Source: CAZWCX01 sp964632945 (GTDB taxonomy: Bacteria; Planctomycetota; MHYJ01; WSZJ01; CAZWCX01). From it: a stretch of 24,930 nt of DNA. The DNA lies in contig CAZWCX010000108.1 of NCBI GenBank assembly GCA_964632945.1, positions 1 to 24,930 on the forward strand. Direction: 5' to 3'. Position 1 is the stretch's first letter, and the number at the start of each line of letters is the position of its first letter. A program made the position numbers and the translations under genes. The notes below the pieces were generated by a model. That model was not told the origin of the DNA, searched no databases, and saw only the letters and a list, made by a program, of their open reading frames with translations. Of this stretch, positions 1 to 7,455 are shown one piece after another.

Positions 1-44
1 CGGATTTTTCACGAAGCCGCTGGCGCGGCTTCATGAATAATCCG
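1..44 (-). terminator. Long hairpin just downstream of exbD-like gene
   Basis: Positions 1-20 and 25-44 form a near-perfect inverted repeat around the 4-base loop 21-24. Read as minus-strand RNA the stem has 20 positions with one A/A mismatch and one U-G wobble. Read as plus-strand RNA the wobble becomes a C/A mismatch, so the structure favours minus-strand transcription. It starts two bases after the stop codon of the exbD-like gene, as a terminator would. Whether a U-tract follows cannot be seen because the hairpin touches the window edge. Confidence 0.55.
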
Positions 45-46
45 GG

Positions 47-556
47 CTAGCCGCCCGATGCGGCGAATCCCACGTCGGAGATCCCGGCGCGAATGCAGGC
101 ATTCATGACGGTGACCACGGCCTGCACCGGAACGGACGGATCCGACTCGAGCAACACGTCGACCTTCGTCCCCACCCGGCGGAATTCGTCGTACAGGACG
201 GCGACCGTGGTGCGAATCTCGTCTTCCGAGTGCAGCGTCCGCTCGCCGAGGAGGACCCGGGTGGCGCCGGATCCGGCATCCTGCCGGAGGACGAGGCGCA
301 GTTCCTCGCGGAGGGTCACGCACGCCGAGGGCTCGCCGCGATCCGGCAGGAACGTTGCCAGGCGTCCATCGAGCAGGCGGAACTTCGTAGCGCACAGGAA
401 AAAGATCAACAACTGGAACAGGACGTCGATCATGGGGGTCAGGTTGGCGTCGAGGCGGGTGTCCTCACGGGGCGGCGGGGGGAGCAAGGGCGGAACTCCC
501 ACAGGGGACGCGCGATCTCTGCGTCCCCTCAACGACGGGCCACCCGGCCGGTTCAC
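47..556 (-). CDS. ExbD/TolR-family biopolymer transport protein
   Basis: The predicted 169-residue protein has the family signature LTPMIDVLFQLLIFFL at about residues 39-54: one N-terminal membrane helix carrying the conserved Asp (D44) that in ExbD/TolR forms the proton pathway with ExbB/TolQ. The rest is a small periplasmic domain ending in the usual pattern of charged strands and a final helix (VQAVVTVMNACIRAGISDVGF). ExbD/TolR couples the proton gradient to outer-membrane transport or envelope maintenance. The GTG at 556 leaves 38 residues before the motif, longer than usual and Pro/Arg-rich. A GTG at 502 would give a more typical N-terminus, but neither has a clear ribosome site. No exbB/tolQ is adjacent: the upstream gene is divergent and a hairpin follows the stop. 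Family assignment is firm; the substrate is unknown. Confidence 0.88.
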   Translation of the reverse strand: MNRPGGPSLRGRRDRASPVGVPPLLPPPPREDTRLDANLTPMIDVLFQLLIFFLCATKFRLLDGRLATFLPDRGEPSACVTLREELRLVLRQDAGSGATRVLLGERTLHSEDEIRTTVAVLYDEFRRVGTKVDVLLESDPSVPVQAVVTVMNACIRAGISDVGFAASGG

Positions 557-618
557 CGGGATCCGGAACGAATTCCGCCGCGCCCGATCCAGGGTCGCTC
601 GTGTCGAGGGCGGCCGTT

Positions 619-627
619 TGCTATCAT
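619..627 (+). promoter_or_regulatory. Extended -10 element of kinase 1 (leaderless start)
   Basis: The bases TGCTATCAT match an extended -10 box (TG-n-TATAAT) with one mismatch in the hexamer. The hexamer ends at 627, so transcription would be expected to begin near 634, which is the A of the kinase ATG. No -35 hexamer is evident at 16-18 bp spacing, which an extended -10 can tolerate. There is no Shine-Dalgarno sequence before the ATG, consistent with a leaderless transcript. Confidence 0.45.
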
Positions 628-633
628 CCGCGC

Positions 634-3051
634 ATGCCGATCCATGAAGATCGCCGCTTCGCGAGAATCGTGCTCGCCCTCGGCGCCGCCACGCCGGATC
701 AAGTCGCCGGCGCCTTCGACTGGCAGCGGACGAATGCGCCGGAGCGGCCGCTGGCCGACCTGCTGCGCGAGCGCGGGGCGCTCTCGGAGCGCGACCTGGA
801 GCGGGTCAAGGAGATCTTGCGCATTACGGGCCCGGAGGACGATGCGCCGGCGACCGTGGCGATGACGCCCGGCCGGGCGCGCAAGCCCCCCTCCGCCCCG
901 AGTCTTCCCGCACCGGTCGAGGAGCGGTTCGAGATCCTGGGAGAGGTGGCGCGCGGCGGCATGGGCGTGGTGTATCGCGCGCGCCATCGCGCGCTCGACC
1001 GCGTGGTGGCGCTCAAGGTCCTCTCGGGCGGCGCCATGGCCGGGTCCGAGGAAGTCGAGCGCTTCCGGCGGGAGGCGCAGGCCGCGGCGAGGCTGCGCCA
1101 TCCGGGCATCGTCGAGGTGTACGACGTCGGAGAAATCGAGGGGCGACCGTTCCTGGCGATGGAGTTCATCGAAGGCCACCCGCTCGACGATCATCTTGCG
1201 ATCAAGCGTCCGGGGTTGTGGGCGCGGGTGGATCTCGTCCGTCGGGTCGCGGAAGCGGTCGAGCACGCGCATGCCCACGGCATCGTGCACCGCGACCTCA
1301 AGCCGGGGAACGTCCTCGTCGACGCGCACGGACATCCGCGCGTTGCGGACTTCGGGCTCGCGAAGGAGCTCGACGGGCGCGCGACCGAACTGATCGCCGC
1401 TCGGGTCCGTCGGACGGATCCGTCCGACGGCCTGACCCGCACCGGGCAGGTGCTCGGGACGCCGCATTACATGTCCCCGGAGCAGGCCCGCGGGGACAGT
1501 CGACACATCGATGCGCGCAGCGACGTCTATTCCCTGGGCGCCGTCCTGTACGAGGCGATGACGGGGCGCCGGCCGTTCGAGGCGGAGAATCTGGTGGCGG
1601 TGATCCTGAAGGTCCTCACGGAGGAGGTGAAGCCGCCGCGGGAGATCAATCCGCTGATTCCGCCGGCGCTGGAGGCGATCTGCCTGAAGGCGCTGGAGAA
1701 GGACCGGGCGCGCCGATACGCCTCCGCCGGTCCGCTTGCCGTGGACCTGGGCCGGTTCCTGGCCAAGGATGAGATCGAGGCGCGTCCCCTCGGCCTGGGG
1801 ACTCGGTGGTGGCGGCGGATGCGGACGCGCCCGCAGGCGACGCTGGCGGCGGCCTGTGGGCTGGCCTTGGCAGGCGCGGGCGTCCTGCTGGCCCTGGGGT
1901 ATGTGGCTCGCGGCGCCGAGATTGCGCGACTGCACGAGGAAGCGGAATCGTCTCGGGCAGCCGCCGTCGCGGAGCACACGGCGCTCGCACGATTCGCGGC
2001 GGCGGAAGCGGACCTTGCGGACGCCGGAGCGGCGCCCGAGCAGGTCCGGACGAAGGCGTGGGAGTCGGCGAGCCGGTGGTTGGCGGTCCTCCGGGACCGT
2101 CCGGAGGATCCCCGGTTGTGGCTGGCGTATGGCCGGTCGCTGCGGCTGGCCGGGGATCGAGAAGCGGCCGAGCGCGCGGTGCGGCAGGCGCTCGAACTTT
2201 CGCCGGGCGAGCCGGCGGCGGCGGAAGAGGCGGCGGCGTTGGCCCTGGAGCGTATGATGGATGCCCGTCTGGCTGCGGAGTGCGAAGACGGTCCCGACCC
2301 GCGGCGCTGGGAGCAGGGCGTCGATGGCGAGTCGTGGGTGCGGGAGTGCGGCGCCCTGCCGCGGGATCAGTCGCCCTCCGCCCGCCGCCGTCTCCTGGAA
2401 CTCTGGCGCGCGCGGCTGCAGGGGGATCGGGAGGCCGCGAGGGCCGGTTGCGATGCGGAGATCGGCCACGGCGGGCACGTCGCCGGATTTCGACACCTGC
2501 GGGGGACGTTGGCCGAGGAGGTGTCGGGCCGGCTTGCCGATCTCGACGGCGCGGTTCTGCAGGAGCCGAACCGGGCCCGCTGGCGCTTGGAACGGGCGGC
2601 CGCGCGGGTCGCGGCGGGCGACTTCCGCGGGTCGATCGACGATTCGGTGCGGGCGGTCCAGGGCGGGGAGGACACCGCGGTGGCCCGTTTCGTGCTGGCA
2701 ACCGGACGGCGGGGGGCGGGGGACTGGCGCGCGGCGGAGGCGGAGTACGGCCATGCCCTGATCCGCGATCCCGGACTGGCCGTGGCCTGGCTCGGGCGGG
2801 CGTCGGCGCGCTGGTCTGCGGGAGATGCCGAGGGCACCCACGAGGATGCCGTCCGGGCGGCGCGATTGCTTCCGGGCTCGTCCGGCGCCCGGGTCCTCCG
2901 GGGTCGCGCCTTGGCGAAACTCGAGCGCTGGGCCGAAGCGGCCGTTGCTTTTGTGGAAGCGTTGCGGATCGATCCCGGACTGTCGGAAACGCTCGCCGCG
3001 GAGCTGGAGATCGCCCGCCGGAATGCCGAGTCGCGATCGGAATCGCGGTAA
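634..3051 (+). CDS. Membrane Ser/Thr protein kinase with TPR tail (kinase 1)
   Basis: The 805-residue protein is a PknB-like Hanks kinase. Residues 8-62 form a small helical domain (TPDQV...LADLLRERGAL) that also precedes kinase 2. The kinase domain is complete: glycine loop ARGGMGVVYRA near 107, ATP-binding Lys128 in ALKVL, HRDLKPGN at 219-226, DFG at 239-241 and GTPHYMSPEQA in the activation segment. A run of Arg/Trp precedes one membrane helix at about 403-424. The remainder is Ala-rich helical repeats read as TPRs (for example AWLGRASARWSAGDAEGTHEDAVRA, given here only as a pattern of helix pairs). The kinase should face the cytoplasm and the repeats lie across the membrane. The ATG at 634 is preferred over GTG 601, because a -10 box lies between them. 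Targets are unknown. Confidence 0.93.
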   Translation: MPIHEDRRFARIVLALGAATPDQVAGAFDWQRTNAPERPLADLLRERGALSERDLERVKEILRITGPEDDAPATVAMTPGRARKPPSAPSLPAPVEERFEILGEVARGGMGVVYRARHRALDRVVALKVLSGGAMAGSEEVERFRREAQAAARLRHPGIVEVYDVGEIEGRPFLAMEFIEGHPLDDHLAIKRPGLWARVDLVRRVAEAVEHAHAHGIVHRDLKPGNVLVDAHGHPRVADFGLAKELDGRATELIAARVRRTDPSDGLTRTGQVLGTPHYMSPEQARGDSRHIDARSDVYSLGAVLYEAMTGRRPFEAENLVAVILKVLTEEVKPPREINPLIPPALEAICLKALEKDRARRYASAGPLAVDLGRFLAKDEIEARPLGLGTRWWRRMRTRPQATLAAACGLALAGAGVLLALGYVARGAEIARLHEEAESSRAAAVAEHTALARFAAAEADLADAGAAPEQVRTKAWESASRWLAVLRDRPEDPRLWLAYGRSLRLAGDREAAERAVRQALELSPGEPAAAEEAAALALERMMDARLAAECEDGPDPRRWEQGVDGESWVRECGALPRDQSPSARRRLLELWRARLQGDREAARAGCDAEIGHGGHVAGFRHLRGTLAEEVSGRLADLDGAVLQEPNRARWRLERAAARVAAGDFRGSIDDSVRAVQGGEDTAVARFVLATGRRGAGDWRAAEAEYGHALIRDPGLAVAWLGRASARWSAGDAEGTHEDAVRAARLLPGSSGARVLRGRALAKLERWAEAAVAFVEALRIDPGLSETLAAELEIARRNAESRSESR

Positions 3052-3093
3052 GACGCGTTCGAGAGCGAGACTCCTGTTCCGCCGGACCTGCGC

Positions 3094-6000
3094 CTACTGC
3101 GGCTTCTCGATGCCGTAGGCTTTCATCTTGCGCGCCAGCGTGTTCCGCGAGATTCCCAGCTCCTTGGCGGCGGCGCTTTGGTTCCAGCCGACTTCGTCGA
3201 GGGTCCGGGCCACGAGCATTTTCCAGAGTTCGTCGACGGCGCGCCCGGTCCCGGTCGGAACGAAGGCCTGCACCGTTTGCGCCACCATCTGGCTGCGCGG
3301 TTGCGCCAGCACTTCGCTCGGCAGGTGCTCCGGCCGGATCGCGTCCTGGCTGAAGGCGACCGCGTGCCGGATTGCGTTCTCCAACTCGCGGACATTGCCG
3401 GGCCAGGCGTGGCGCGCGAGGGCGTGCATCGCCTCGGGCGTGAGCGTTCGCCTGCCCGAGTCGCTTTCCCGCAGGGTCTTCTCGAGCAGGTGCTGCGCCA
3501 GCAGGGCGACGTCCTCCGGCCGCTCGCGCAGCGAGGGGAGCGGCACTTTGAAGACCTTCAGGCGGTAGTAGAGGTCCTCGCGGAACTTCCCGTCCCGGAC
3601 TTCCTTCTCCAGGTCGCGATGCGTGGCCGCGAGGATGCGGACGTCGCACTTCACCGGAACGGTGGCGCCGACCGGCAGGTACTCCCCCTCCTGGAGGACG
3701 CGCAGCAGCTTGCGCTGCAGGTCTTCCGGCATTTCGCCGATTTCGTCGAGGAACAGACTGCCCTGGTGCGCGGCGGCGAAGAGCCCCTGCCGGTCCCGAT
3801 CGGCCCCCGTGAAGGCGCCCTTCACGTGTCCGAAGAGTTCGCTCTCGAGCAATTCGCGGGAGAGGGCGGCGCAATTCACCGCGACGAGCGGGTGGTCCTT
3901 GCGGGTGCTGTTGCCGTGAATGGCCTTGGCGACGAGTTCCTTGCCGGTACCCGTCTCGCCCAGGATGAGCACGGGATACGAGAAGCGGGCGATGTGGTCG
4001 AGCGTCATCCGCACCTGCCGGAGGGCGGCACTGTCGCCGATGAGGGCATCGAAGCGGTACTGGGACTGCAGGTCCTTCAGACTGGAAGCCACCAGGTGCT
4101 GGAGCTGGGCGATCTGCATCGACTTCTGCAGGGTGACGGCGGTGAGGCCGAGTGCCTTGCCGAGGAACTCGCCGAAGCGCAGCAGGAGTTGCTCGTCTTC
4201 CGACGTGAACTGTTTGCGCGGCGAGGTGGAGTCGAGATAGAGGAGTCCGACCGGCCCGGTCTTTCCCGGGACGGGAACGGCGACGAAGGAGTGCAGGCCG
4301 AGTTCCTGGACGCTTTTGTGGGCCTGAAACTGCGGATCGGCGCCCGCGTTGTTCACGCGCAAGGGTTGGCCTTCGCGGACCAGGCGCGTGATTACGCCGA
4401 ACGACAGGCGGAACCGGTCGGGGGCGAATTCCTCCTCCCGGAGCTGGAAGGCCGAGCGGGTGGCGATGCGGTCTTTTCCCTCGTAGATCAGAATGAAGCC
4501 GCGCTCGGCCCCGGTGACCTGCACCACCGACTGGAGGGCGCGGTCGAGGGTCGCTTGCGGGTCCTCTCCGCCCTCGAGCACGTTGGTGATGAGGGCGAGG
4601 ACTTCGCTGCCGTAGCGCGAGAGCAGCACCTGGTCGGACGAGGTCGTCTGCGCCAGCAAGTGGAAGGCCATGAAACAGTCCCGGCCGGCGCGCTTGGCCC
4701 CGTAGAGGGCTTCGTCGGCGCGCAGGAACAGGTCCTCCGCCGTGCGGGCATCCTCCGGACACGAGGCGCCGCCCAGCGAGGCGGCGATCGCCACGCGCTT
4801 TCCGTTGACCTCGAAACGGGTCTCGTGCAGCGCATGGAGGACGCGTTGGGCGACCGCCGGGAGCGTGTCGCGCGAGGTGTCGGGGAGCAGGACCTCGAAT
4901 TCGTCCCCGCCGTAGCGGCCGACCAGAGAGGAGGGCGGGCCGCTGCGCGCGGTGACGTCCGCCATGCGCAATTCGCGGCGGAGCACTTCGGCCGCCTCTT
5001 TGAGCAATCGGCTGCCCGCGTCGTGGCCGTGGGTGTCGTTGATCTGCTTGAACCGGTCGAGGTCGACCAGCAGCATCGAGCAGGGCCGGCCCATCCGCAC
5101 GGCGCGGTCCACCTCCTCGGCCAGGCGCCGCTCGAAATGGGCGTGGGTCGCCGCTCCGGTCAGCGGGTCGATGATCGACTTGGCGAGAAGCAGCGCATTC
5201 TCGAGCGCCACGGCGGCCTGGTCCGCGAGCACTTCGGCGATATCGCGGTCCTCGTCCCGGAAGGCCCCCGCCCGCGCGCGCGATTCCAGGAACACGGCGC
5301 CCATCGTGCGCTCGCGGAATCGCAACGGCACGCACAGAACGGAGCGAAGCCCTTGATCCGCCACGCTCTGGGCCGCTTTCCAGACCGGATCGAGTCCGGC
5401 ATCCTCGAGGCAGATCGTCTGTCCGCCGGCGGCGACGTCGCGGGCGATGCGCATCGAGAGCGGGGCTTCCCCCGCCGTCAAATCCCGTCCACCGAGTCCG
5501 CGACGGACTGCGAGCGAGACCCGGTCGCGCTCGATCAACACCAGCAGACCCGACTCGGCGCCCGTGCACTCGATCATGGAATCGATGATCAGGCGCAGTT
5601 GCGACTCGATGCGGGACTCGGTGTTCATGGCCCGAATGACCCGCGAAATCGTCTTCAGGTCGCGAATCGGGCGCTCCTGCGGGGGACCGGTTCGCTGCCC
5701 GGACGGCAACTCCACCCAGCGGGAGAAGCGCGCGCGGTCCTTGCGCGCGAGGAATGGGGCGCGGACGGCGTCGGGGAGGCCGGCCACCAGGGAGCGGAGC
5801 GATTCTTGCGCCGTTCGGGCGTGATCCTCGAAGCGCCCGGCGTCGACGGCGCCCGCCAGGATCGCGTGGAGCCGCCAGGTCAGGTCGTTGACCTCGGGCC
5901 GGTCGGGATCGGATTCCCACTCCGTGAGCGCCGCGCGGGCCGCGCGGGCGGCGTCCTCCTTCTCCCCCGCGGCGAGAGCGGCGGTGGCGCGTTCCTGCGC

Positions 6001-6432
6001 CGCCCACCCTCGGATCCATCGGTCGCCGGCTTCCTCCGCGAGTCGCTCCGCTTCCCCGAGTTCTCCCGTCGACCCCGTGACCTCCGCGCTCACCAACGTC
6101 AGCAGCGCGCGCTCGTCTCCGGATCCCTGCTTCGTCAGGATTTCCCGGGCCTTTTCGAGCGCGATCCCCGCCGCGCGGGGATCGTCGCCGAAGTACGCCT
6201 CGCAGCGCGCAAGCCACAGGTAGGCGACCCCCAGCCGGCGCTTGTCGCCTTCCTTCAGGAGGATCTGCCGCGCCTCCAACGCCTCCTTCCGCGCCCGATC
6301 CCCCAGTCCGAGTTCCCACGCCGCCTGTGCGGCATCGAGGTGCGTCCAGTCGGCGGATCGGCGAGCGTCGTTCAGGGCGCCGTGAATCTCGGCGTACTGG
6401 CCGGCCGGCAGGAGCGATCGAACCCGGGACAC
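3094..6432 (-). CDS. GAF-GGDEF-GAF-sigma54 AAA+-Fis regulator
   Basis: The 1112-residue protein has, in order: an all-helical TPR-like N-terminus (1-255); GAF domain 1 (about 262-415); a GGDEF diguanylate cyclase domain (about 420-590, intact GGDEF at 508-512); GAF domain 2 (about 610-765); a sigma54-interaction AAA+ domain with Walker A GETGTGKE at 825-832, the sigma54-contacting GAFTGA loop at 872-877 and Walker B D896-E897; and a C-terminal Fis-type helix-turn-helix (WNQSAAAKELGISRNTLARK). It should bind upstream sites, remodel sigma54-RNA polymerase with ATP and possibly synthesise c-di-GMP. GTG 6432 is chosen because GGAGGT (6440-6445) sits 7 bases upstream and a TTGACA-N17-TATCTT promoter lies just before it. 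The frame stays open to 8073, but that extension crosses the promoter and two genes on the other strand. The gene is convergent with kinase 1 and divergent from the zinc-ribbon unit. Confidence 0.95.
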   Translation of the reverse strand: MSRVRSLLPAGQYAEIHGALNDARRSADWTHLDAAQAAWELGLGDRARKEALEARQILLKEGDKRRLGVAYLWLARCEAYFGDDPRAAGIALEKAREILTKQGSGDERALLTLVSAEVTGSTGELGEAERLAEEAGDRWIRGWAAQERATAALAAGEKEDAARAARAALTEWESDPDRPEVNDLTWRLHAILAGAVDAGRFEDHARTAQESLRSLVAGLPDAVRAPFLARKDRARFSRWVELPSGQRTGPPQERPIRDLKTISRVIRAMNTESRIESQLRLIIDSMIECTGAESGLLVLIERDRVSLAVRRGLGGRDLTAGEAPLSMRIARDVAAGGQTICLEDAGLDPVWKAAQSVADQGLRSVLCVPLRFRERTMGAVFLESRARAGAFRDEDRDIAEVLADQAAVALENALLLAKSIIDPLTGAATHAHFERRLAEEVDRAVRMGRPCSMLLVDLDRFKQINDTHGHDAGSRLLKEAAEVLRRELRMADVTARSGPPSSLVGRYGGDEFEVLLPDTSRDTLPAVAQRVLHALHETRFEVNGKRVAIAASLGGASCPEDARTAEDLFLRADEALYGAKRAGRDCFMAFHLLAQTTSSDQVLLSRYGSEVLALITNVLEGGEDPQATLDRALQSVVQVTGAERGFILIYEGKDRIATRSAFQLREEEFAPDRFRLSFGVITRLVREGQPLRVNNAGADPQFQAHKSVQELGLHSFVAVPVPGKTGPVGLLYLDSTSPRKQFTSEDEQLLLRFGEFLGKALGLTAVTLQKSMQIAQLQHLVASSLKDLQSQYRFDALIGDSAALRQVRMTLDHIARFSYPVLILGETGTGKELVAKAIHGNSTRKDHPLVAVNCAALSRELLESELFGHVKGAFTGADRDRQGLFAAAHQGSLFLDEIGEMPEDLQRKLLRVLQEGEYLPVGATVPVKCDVRILAATHRDLEKEVRDGKFREDLYYRLKVFKVPLPSLRERPEDVALLAQHLLEKTLRESDSGRRTLTPEAMHALARHAWPGNVRELENAIRHAVAFSQDAIRPEHLPSEVLAQPRSQMVAQTVQAFVPTGTGRAVDELWKMLVARTLDEVGWNQSAAAKELGISRNTLARKMKAYGIEKPQ

Positions 6433-6463
6433 TCGCGGTACCTCCAGAATCGGGACCTGCGCA

Positions 6464-6492
6464 AAGATAGACGCGGTGGGCAGGGATGTCAA
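6464..6492 (-). promoter_or_regulatory. Sigma70-type promoter of the sigma54 activator gene
   Basis: On the minus strand a perfect -35 TTGACA (6492-6487) is followed by exactly 17 bp and a -10 TATCTT (6469-6464; 4 of 6 matches). Transcription would start near 6457, giving a leader of about 25 bases that contains GGAGGT 7 bases before the GTG at 6432. The same hexamer style, TTGACA-N17-TATCCT, occurs at 15099-15127. Confidence 0.75.
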
Positions 6493-6530
6493 AGTTTCGC
6501 GCGGCAGGCACCCGCCGATCAGGTCGGCCC

Positions 6531-6548
6531 GTTCGCGGACTCGCGAAC
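6531..6548. repeat. Inverted repeat GTTCGCG-N4-CGCGAAC
   Basis: Two perfect 7-base arms (6531-6537 and 6542-6548) surround four bases. The site is upstream of the activator promoter (about 75-90 bases from its predicted start) and about 205 bases upstream of the predicted sigma54 start at 6744. Such dyads can be operator or enhancer sites, but in G+C-rich DNA short CG-rich dyads also arise by chance. Confidence 0.3.
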
Positions 6549-6650
6549 CTCCCGTGGCGTGCACCAGGGTGGCGCAGAGTCGGTGTCCGGGCTCCAGCCT
6601 GGGCGGGTGTTGGTTCCCGGGCCCGGGGCGCGCGGATCTCGCGCTGCTCG

Positions 6651-6667
6651 TCGCAAGATCCTTGCGA
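6651..6667. promoter_or_regulatory. Dyad TCGCAAG-N3-CTTGCGA, candidate enhancer site
   Basis: Perfect 7-base arms flank a 3-base centre, forming a 17-bp dyad. Its centre (6659) lies about 85 bases upstream of the start predicted from the -24/-12 element at 6718-6733, within the usual range for upstream activator sites of sigma54 regulators. The Fis-family activator encoded divergently next door is the obvious candidate ligand. This is inference: the site has one copy here and no footprint. Confidence 0.4.
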
Positions 6668-6717
6668 TGAAGAGGTTGAATCCAGGTCGTCCGCGCCCAG
6701 ACCCGCCCCGACGACGG

Positions 6718-6733
6718 CGGCACGGGCGTTGCG
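6718..6733 (+). promoter_or_regulatory. Sigma54 (-24/-12) promoter of zinc-ribbon unit
   Basis: The bases CGGCACGGGCGTTGCG fit the consensus TGGCACG-N4-TTGCW with GGCACG and TTGC exact and the required 10 bases between GG (6719-6720) and GC (6731-6732). Only the outer T and the final W differ. The predicted start is near 6744, 37 bases before the ATG at 6781. It lies in the gap shared with the sigma54 activator gene. Confidence 0.65.
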
Positions 6734-6780
6734 AAGAGACGCCCCGGGAATTCGGGACGAGTCGATGGAGGAAGGTCGCC

Positions 6781-7425
6781 ATGGAAAAGTGTCAGGCTTG
6801 CGGCCATTTGAATGACCCGCTGGATGCCCGTTGTTACAAGTGCAACGCTACCCGGGGCGGAGTGGCGGTCCTGGCCCGCCCCGCGCCCGCGGCGATCCCC
6901 GGCCGGGAGGGAAGGACGCAGGGCGCGTCCGTCACCCGGGCCGGGTCTGGTTGCGAATCCTGCCGCAGGCCGCTCGCCGGCGGTCACGCCTCCCTGCGCC
7001 GTTGTCTGCACTGCGGCTGGGACCAGGACCGGCACGAACGGCGGTGCCGATCCTGTTCCGGACCGGTCGTGCTGCACGACGCCCAATTCGGGGAGAGCAA
7101 GGGCGGGGGCGCCGAGGCGCGCTTCGGATTCGGCGGGGCGGTGGTGGCGGTCGTGGCCGATCAGGTCGGGCGGCGGATCGGGGTCCTGATCGGGCTTTAC
7201 GGGGTCATCGCCATCGCCCTGGCCGTGACCTCGGTGGGGGCGCTGTACAAGGCGGTGTTCACCACCTTCCATTGCGCGATGTGCCACAAGGAGCCTTCCG
7301 TGGAGGTCCTCTCCGCCAGGGAACGGGCGCAACTCTCCGGGATCCGAAAGCGCTGGTCGGCAATCACGCTCGGTTGCGCGATCGGGGCGGCGGGGTGTTC
7401 GTGGCTGGCGTTTTTCGCCGGATGA
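6781..7425 (+). CDS. Zinc-ribbon membrane protein
   Basis: The 214-residue protein begins with a treble-clef or ribbon-like CxxC pair (C4/C7 and C18/C21). Further pairs follow in the soluble half (CESC, CLHC, CRSC), so two or three zinc sites are likely. Two hydrophobic helices lie at about 139-163 and 190-213. The loop between them carries CAMCH (165-169), which has the form of either a zinc knuckle half or a CxxCH heme site. GGAGGAAGG precedes the ATG at normal spacing. No catalytic motif is recognised; an adaptor or regulatory membrane protein is the most that can be inferred. It is transcribed away from the sigma54 activator behind a -24/-12 element and is followed after 30 bases by the small gene at 7456, probably in one transcript. 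Confidence 0.8.
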   Translation: MEKCQACGHLNDPLDARCYKCNATRGGVAVLARPAPAAIPGREGRTQGASVTRAGSGCESCRRPLAGGHASLRRCLHCGWDQDRHERRCRSCSGPVVLHDAQFGESKGGGAEARFGFGGAVVAVVADQVGRRIGVLIGLYGVIAIALAVTSVGALYKAVFTTFHCAMCHKEPSVEVLSARERAQLSGIRKRWSAITLGCAIGAAGCSWLAFFAG

Positions 7426-7455
7426 ACCGGGGCAGGCCGATGGGAGGTCGGAATC

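Noticed and set aside
605..622. GG-N10-GC (sigma54-like) ahead of kinase 1
   Set aside because: Only the -12 half matches, and the start would fall at the ATG; the extended -10 explains the site better.
553..2841. Long minus-strand open frame opposite kinase 1
   Set aside because: It is low-complexity, rich in Arg, Pro and Gly, and is the expected antisense shadow of a G+C-rich gene whose plus strand encodes a clear kinase.
1646..6511. 1621-residue minus-strand open frame across kinase 1 and the activator
   Set aside because: It is a +1 shadow of the activator gene and antisense of the kinase; composition is Arg/Pro/Gly-rich with no domain.
6616..6627. CCCGGGCCCGGG palindrome
   Set aside because: It is simple GC repetition without a loop, and no positional relation to a start was found.
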